9,088 nt of DNA from Spirochaetota bacterium (lineage in GTDB: Bacteria > Spirochaetota > UBA4802 > UB4802). The notes beneath the pieces were generated by a model, which did not search any database, was not told where the DNA came from, and saw nothing but the letters and a program-made list of their open reading frames with translations. The stretch covers positions 1-9,088 of the forward strand of contig JAGYNX010000067.1 of the NCBI GenBank assembly GCA_018399855.1, in the 5' to 3' direction. Made by a program: the position numbers and the translations under genes. This document shows, piece after piece, positions 6,200-9,088 of the stretch (position 1 is its first letter; the number at the start of each line of letters is the position of its first letter).

Positions 6200-7609
6200 T
6201 TATCCAAGCAGTATATATAATATTATAGCCAGCACGATAACACCGGCAACTATACCAATGATAAGGCTGTTCTTTGATTTCGAGATATCTTCTTCGATCT
6301 CAAGGATCTTACTTTTCACCCGAACATCCTGTTCTTCGATTGACTTGCCGTAAAGGGTTTCCGTCAGGCGAACGAATATTTTGTATCCTTCGTTCTTTTT
6401 ATAGCTTACCGAATACACCTCGGATTCAATTGGTGAATTTTTCCCTTCATGGATCAGGTTTAACGCATTGGCTATATTATATCCGTGTGGCGTTGATGTG
6501 TCGAGAAGAACATAAATAATGTCCCCCTGCTGCAGTTGTGACACCTTCTTGCCCGAAGTGGGAGAAAGAACGATATCAACATTTACAAGCTTACGAAGAT
6601 CCTTCGTGTCCTCATCGCTTTCTTCTTTTTCTACCTTTTTTGAGGCGTCGTATTCCGAGGGAGTCATCATCAGGTCAAGCCGCACACAGTTCATGGTGGC
6701 AAAAGTGACACCAACCTTTGCCTCAGGGAGATTCACCGAAGAGATGGCGTTCTGAATCATGGCTGCTATCTTTTCTGTTGATCCTGACTTTATATCATTG
6801 GCAAATTGTTCAGTATCCATCCCTTTCAGCTGTTTCACCATGGTTTGGGTTACCGCGTCGGTTGCGCCGGTTTTTGAATAGTCAGAACCAACCAGCCTGT
6901 AAAGTTCAACTAAAGATTTTACTTCTGTAAGTGGAGCAATTTCCTGGTGGGTTCCGATTTTCAGTACAATATACAGGATACTGTTTAAAACTGTACTAAA
7001 GACCATCAATCCAATACCCGGAACCTGCCCCCTGCTTCTTATCACAAACTTCACAATGGTTACATCTTCAATGTTTTTCTTTACAATTTCATCAGCTGTT
7101 TCACCACTGTTATCAGTATATTTTTTCGCGATTTCTTTTTTCTGGCTATATGAAAGCCTGTCCAGTTCAGTAACCACCATAATCTCTGAGTACTCACCGT
7201 AAGTAATGGCATCAAATTCCGCCTGCATATCCATATTATCCATGGACAATGCAGATTTCATAATTCTTTTAAATGAATTCTCAGCGGCGATCTCGTTCTC
7301 CTGGTCGATAAAACGGAGAAATTCGGTTATTGTGTCATTGCGAACCCTCTGTGTGAAAAATACATATATTCGATCCTGCATTTCTTTCTGTACATCATAT
7401 TGTGAAGCATTAAGCCGTATCTCTTCAACAAGCTCCAATGGCCTTGGGCCCACTGATGTCTTGAATAACTCGTTTCCCGAGGCAATCAAGCTGTACACAC
7501 CGGCTATTCTTTTTTCCTTTCGATTTACGAAAGCAATAACAACACCTGAAACATTGATTTTTGCCATATAAATCTTACTTTTAACAACAATGAAATCATT
7601 TGCCGGCAT
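6200..7609 (-). CDS. unassigned protein with a C-terminal membrane anchor
   Basis: 469 aa that I do not recognise. There is no signal peptide. The N-terminal part (about 15-95) is alpha/beta and ends in DRIYVFFTQRVRND. A long, mostly helical and acidic middle part contains a hydrophobic stretch at about 197-219 (VPGIGLMVFSTVLNSILYIVLKI), which may be buried or membrane-associated. A highly charged linker (325-337) leads to a beta-rich region, DIVLSPTSGKKVSQLQQGD (345-363) to VYSVSYKKNEGYKIFVRL (398-415). The chain ends with a single hydrophobic segment (about 449-467) and a terminal Gly. This is the layout of a tail-anchored protein with its bulk in the cytoplasm. ATG at 7609 has GAGG 10 nt upstream; ATG at 7567 is a possible shorter start with a poorer site. 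It converges with the PKD gene with 1 nt between the stops. Confidence 0.8.
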   Translation of the reverse strand: MPANDFIVVKSKIYMAKINVSGVVIAFVNRKEKRIAGVYSLIASGNELFKTSVGPRPLELVEEIRLNASQYDVQKEMQDRIYVFFTQRVRNDTITEFLRFIDQENEIAAENSFKRIMKSALSMDNMDMQAEFDAITYGEYSEIMVVTELDRLSYSQKKEIAKKYTDNSGETADEIVKKNIEDVTIVKFVIRSRGQVPGIGLMVFSTVLNSILYIVLKIGTHQEIAPLTEVKSLVELYRLVGSDYSKTGATDAVTQTMVKQLKGMDTEQFANDIKSGSTEKIAAMIQNAISSVNLPEAKVGVTFATMNCVRLDLMMTPSEYDASKKVEKEESDEDTKDLRKLVNVDIVLSPTSGKKVSQLQQGDIIYVLLDTSTPHGYNIANALNLIHEGKNSPIESEVYSVSYKKNEGYKIFVRLTETLYGKSIEEQDVRVKSKILEIEEDISKSKNSLIIGIVAGVIVLAIILYILLG

Positions 7610-7680
7610 TATTAACAAACCTCACTCTTTAAAAGTCATTATCATTCATACCATTGATATAACGAAACGCTTGACAGCCA

Positions 7681-7709
7681 AGTATAATATAGTTTGCTGT
7701 ATCAATCAA
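7681..7709 (-). promoter_or_regulatory. sigma70-type promoter of the tail-anchored protein gene
   Basis: On the minus strand TTGATT (7709-7704), a 17-nt spacer and TATACT (7686-7681) form a near-consensus promoter. Transcription would start near 7674, giving a 65-nt leader to the ATG at 7609. The intergenic region is 140 nt and also serves the divergent YibE/F gene. Confidence 0.65.
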
Positions 7710-7749
7710 CATAATTGCATATATATTCACAAAAATAGTAGAGGCTCAT

Positions 7750-8883
7750 GTGAAACGTTACAGGTACATTCTGTCTATTATTATCGTCATTTTGATCCTT
7801 CTAATACAGCAAATACCTGTATTTTCGCAGGGATCATTCGATGATAAACGCATATATACCCGTGCGAAAATCATTGAAATGGAAGTTAAAAAGATATCAG
7901 GTGACAAAAATTATCCCCTGATTGAAACCCGGGTACATCTCAAAATACTTGAAGGTCCATTCAGCGGCAAAACTAAAGTTGCCACCTTCAGTGGTGAAAC
8001 CGACATGCCCGCTGATATGTTTTATCAAGTGGGAAATACTGTATTCATCGGAATTTCAACCCTGGGTTCGGTTGATACCATTGAGTATATTTCCTTGTAT
8101 GATGTTGATAATACAGGTATGATCATTTTCATGATGATAATCCTGATGGCCGCGGTAATTTTAATCGGCAGGATAAAGGGCATATTCTCGCTCACCGCCC
8201 TCTCTATTACTATTATGCTTGTTTTCTTTGTACTGATACCACTCACACTCAAGGGGTATCCTCCCCTGCCCCTTGCCGTACTCATCTCAATTATTTCAAT
8301 ATGTATAACCCTGCCGGTCATCACGGGACTCCATTTGAAAACTCTGTCGGCTATCCTGGGGGCCACGGGTGGAGTTATATTCGCCGCCCTTTTAGCCATG
8401 GCCCTTGGGCAGTGCATGCACCTGTCAGGACTTGTCACCAACGAGATGCTGACGGTATTCTATTCCTCTGACGTGAACATCGACCTGCGTGGCCTTGCCC
8501 TCTCAAGCATGATAATCGCTGCCCTGGGTGCCGTTATGGACGTATGTATATCCATATCTTCTTCAACCGCGGAGATATTTTCTGCCAATCCCCACATTAA
8601 TAGAAAAGACGCCTTCAAGTCGGTACTGAACATCGGCACCGACATACTGGGCTCCATGGTAAACACCCTCATTTTGGCCTACGTGGGGAGTTCACTTTCC
8701 CTGATTCTTCTCATTTCCATGCGCTTTGATCCGGGCATGCCGGTATGGATGATCTTCAACTATAATCCCATCTTAAGCGAAATCGTCAAGTCTGTAGTTG
8801 GCAGCCTGGGGATGTTTCTGTCTATCCCGTTAACAGCATACATCGCGGTGTGGTTGTACTCAAGGAAGGAAAGTACTGTGTAG
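7750..8883 (+). CDS. YibE/F family multi-pass membrane protein
   Basis: 377-aa integral membrane protein of the YibE/F-like family (Pfam YibE_F); the family is conserved but its biochemical role is unclear. An N-terminal signal peptide or first membrane helix (7-27) precedes a beta-rich extracytoplasmic domain (about 33-118) with VHLKILEGPFSGKT (62-75). Hydrophobic segments follow at about 122-140, 145-166, 173-193, 200-220, 246-266, 301-324 and 351-371. The family hallmarks are AALGAVMDVCISISSS (257-272) and NIGTDILGSMVNTLILAYVG (294-313), with conserved Gly, Asp and Asn inside the membrane region. Length is typical for the family. The start is GTG, supported by GAGG (7741-7744) 5 nt upstream; the overlapping ATG at 7748 is followed at once by TGA. 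It is transcribed away from the tail-anchored protein gene. I find no good plus-strand promoter, and the only terminator-like structure downstream is the repeat element. Confidence 0.9.
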   Translation: MKRYRYILSIIIVILILLIQQIPVFSQGSFDDKRIYTRAKIIEMEVKKISGDKNYPLIETRVHLKILEGPFSGKTKVATFSGETDMPADMFYQVGNTVFIGISTLGSVDTIEYISLYDVDNTGMIIFMMIILMAAVILIGRIKGIFSLTALSITIMLVFFVLIPLTLKGYPPLPLAVLISIISICITLPVITGLHLKTLSAILGATGGVIFAALLAMALGQCMHLSGLVTNEMLTVFYSSDVNIDLRGLALSSMIIAALGAVMDVCISISSSTAEIFSANPHINRKDAFKSVLNIGTDILGSMVNTLILAYVGSSLSLILLISMRFDPGMPVWMIFNYNPILSEIVKSVVGSLGMFLSIPLTAYIAVWLYSRKESTV

Positions 8884-8889
8884 ACGGCA

Positions 8890-9088
8890 ACCACAGGGGC
8901 ACAGAGGTACAGAGGTATTCTCTTCAAGGATCACCGCGAAGGCGGTAAGTTCGCTAAGGTCGCAAAGAAAGGATAAGAAAAGGATATTTTAGTTTTTTTA
9001 TATTCCCTCTTTGCGATTCTCTGCGCCCTTAGCGCCTTTGCGGTAAAAATTAACTAAACTTTTCTCTGTACCTCTGTGCCCCTGTGGT
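8890..9088. repeat. MITE-like long inverted-repeat element (non-coding)
   Basis: The outer arms 8890-8914 and 9064-9088 are perfect 25-bp inverted repeats beginning ACCACAGGGGCACAGAGG. Inside them a second, imperfect pair faces inward: ACCGCGAAGGCGG... (from 8933) against ...CGCCTTTGCGGT (to about 9045), including an exact 9-bp match of TCGCAAAGA (8960-8968) with 9008-9016. The arms are built of near-identical octamers: CACAGGGG, CACAGAGG, TACAGAGG. The centre is an AT-rich spacer with a run of seven T. There is no open reading frame and no transposase. Similar cacagagg/tttgcgg-type dispersed repeats are known in many bacterial genomes; that this one is dispersed in its host is inference. Its transcript would fold into a long stem and could end YibE/F transcription. 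It begins 7 nt after that gene's stop. Confidence 0.85.
8892..8915 (+). repeat. three tandem octamers in the left arm of the inverted-repeat element
   Basis: CACAGGGG (8892-8899), CACAGAGG (8900-8907) and TACAGAGG (8908-8915) are consecutive 8-mers differing by one base from each other. The same units occur in reverse complement in the right arm (9064-9087). This points to growth of the arm by short tandem duplication, or to repeated protein-binding sites. Confidence 0.75.

Noticed and set aside
7610..7618. TTG start three codons upstream for the tail-anchored protein
   Set aside because: GAGG ends only 1 nt before this TTG, too close for initiation. ATG at 7609 has a 10-nt spacing.
7671..7693. 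Plus-strand TTGACA with TATAAT nearby as a YibE/F promoter
   Set aside because: The two boxes are only 6 nt apart, and no -10 box lies 16-18 nt after TTGACA. The TATA-rich stretch is better explained as the minus-strand -10.
7724..7731. ATATTCAC before YibE/F as a second copy of the operator half-site
   Set aside because: Only a short half-site matches and there is no dyad around it. Such a match is expected by chance in AT-rich DNA.

Overview
Organism: the window looks like a bacterial chromosome of moderate to low GC (low-to-mid 40s percent, judged by eye), with good Shine-Dalgarno sites and sigma70-like promoters. A clostridial-type 2[4Fe-4S] ferredoxin suggests an anaerobic or fermentative lifestyle. 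A secreted enzyme and a membrane-anchored PKD protein show an active export system. A diderm such as a spirochaete or a deltaproteobacterium-like lineage would fit, but nothing here is decisive for a phylum and this is held with low confidence.

Left part (1-3381, all minus strand) is housekeeping metabolism. Read in the direction of transcription it has a small 2[4Fe-4S] ferredoxin closed by a strong terminator, then glmS (glucosamine-6-phosphate synthase), a VOC/glyoxalase-fold protein, and a KDPG/KHG aldolase that reaches the window edge. The VOC and aldolase genes are 15 nt apart and probably form one transcript from a promoter just after glmS.

Middle part (3382-7609) is less ordinary. 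A 386-nt AT-rich intergenic region carries sigma70-like promoter elements and a perfect 30-bp dyad that looks like a TetR-type operator. Next come a secreted YiiX-like (permuted NlpC/P60, papain-fold) hydrolase candidate with its own strong terminator, and an N-terminally anchored protein with a PKD domain. Converging on the latter with a 1-nt gap is a 469-aa protein with a C-terminal membrane anchor that I cannot assign to a family.

Right part (7610-9088): a divergent intergenic region with a clear minus-strand promoter leads to a YibE/F family multi-pass membrane protein. Seven nt after its stop begins a ~199-bp MITE-like inverted-repeat element with perfect 25-bp ends and internal 8-9 bp periodicity. 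Its right end coincides exactly with the end of the window.

No tRNA, rRNA, CRISPR array, transposase gene or phage gene was seen. The best leads are the operator-controlled secreted hydrolase, the unassigned tail-anchored protein, and the terminal repeat. I see no convincing complete new defence or mobile system.
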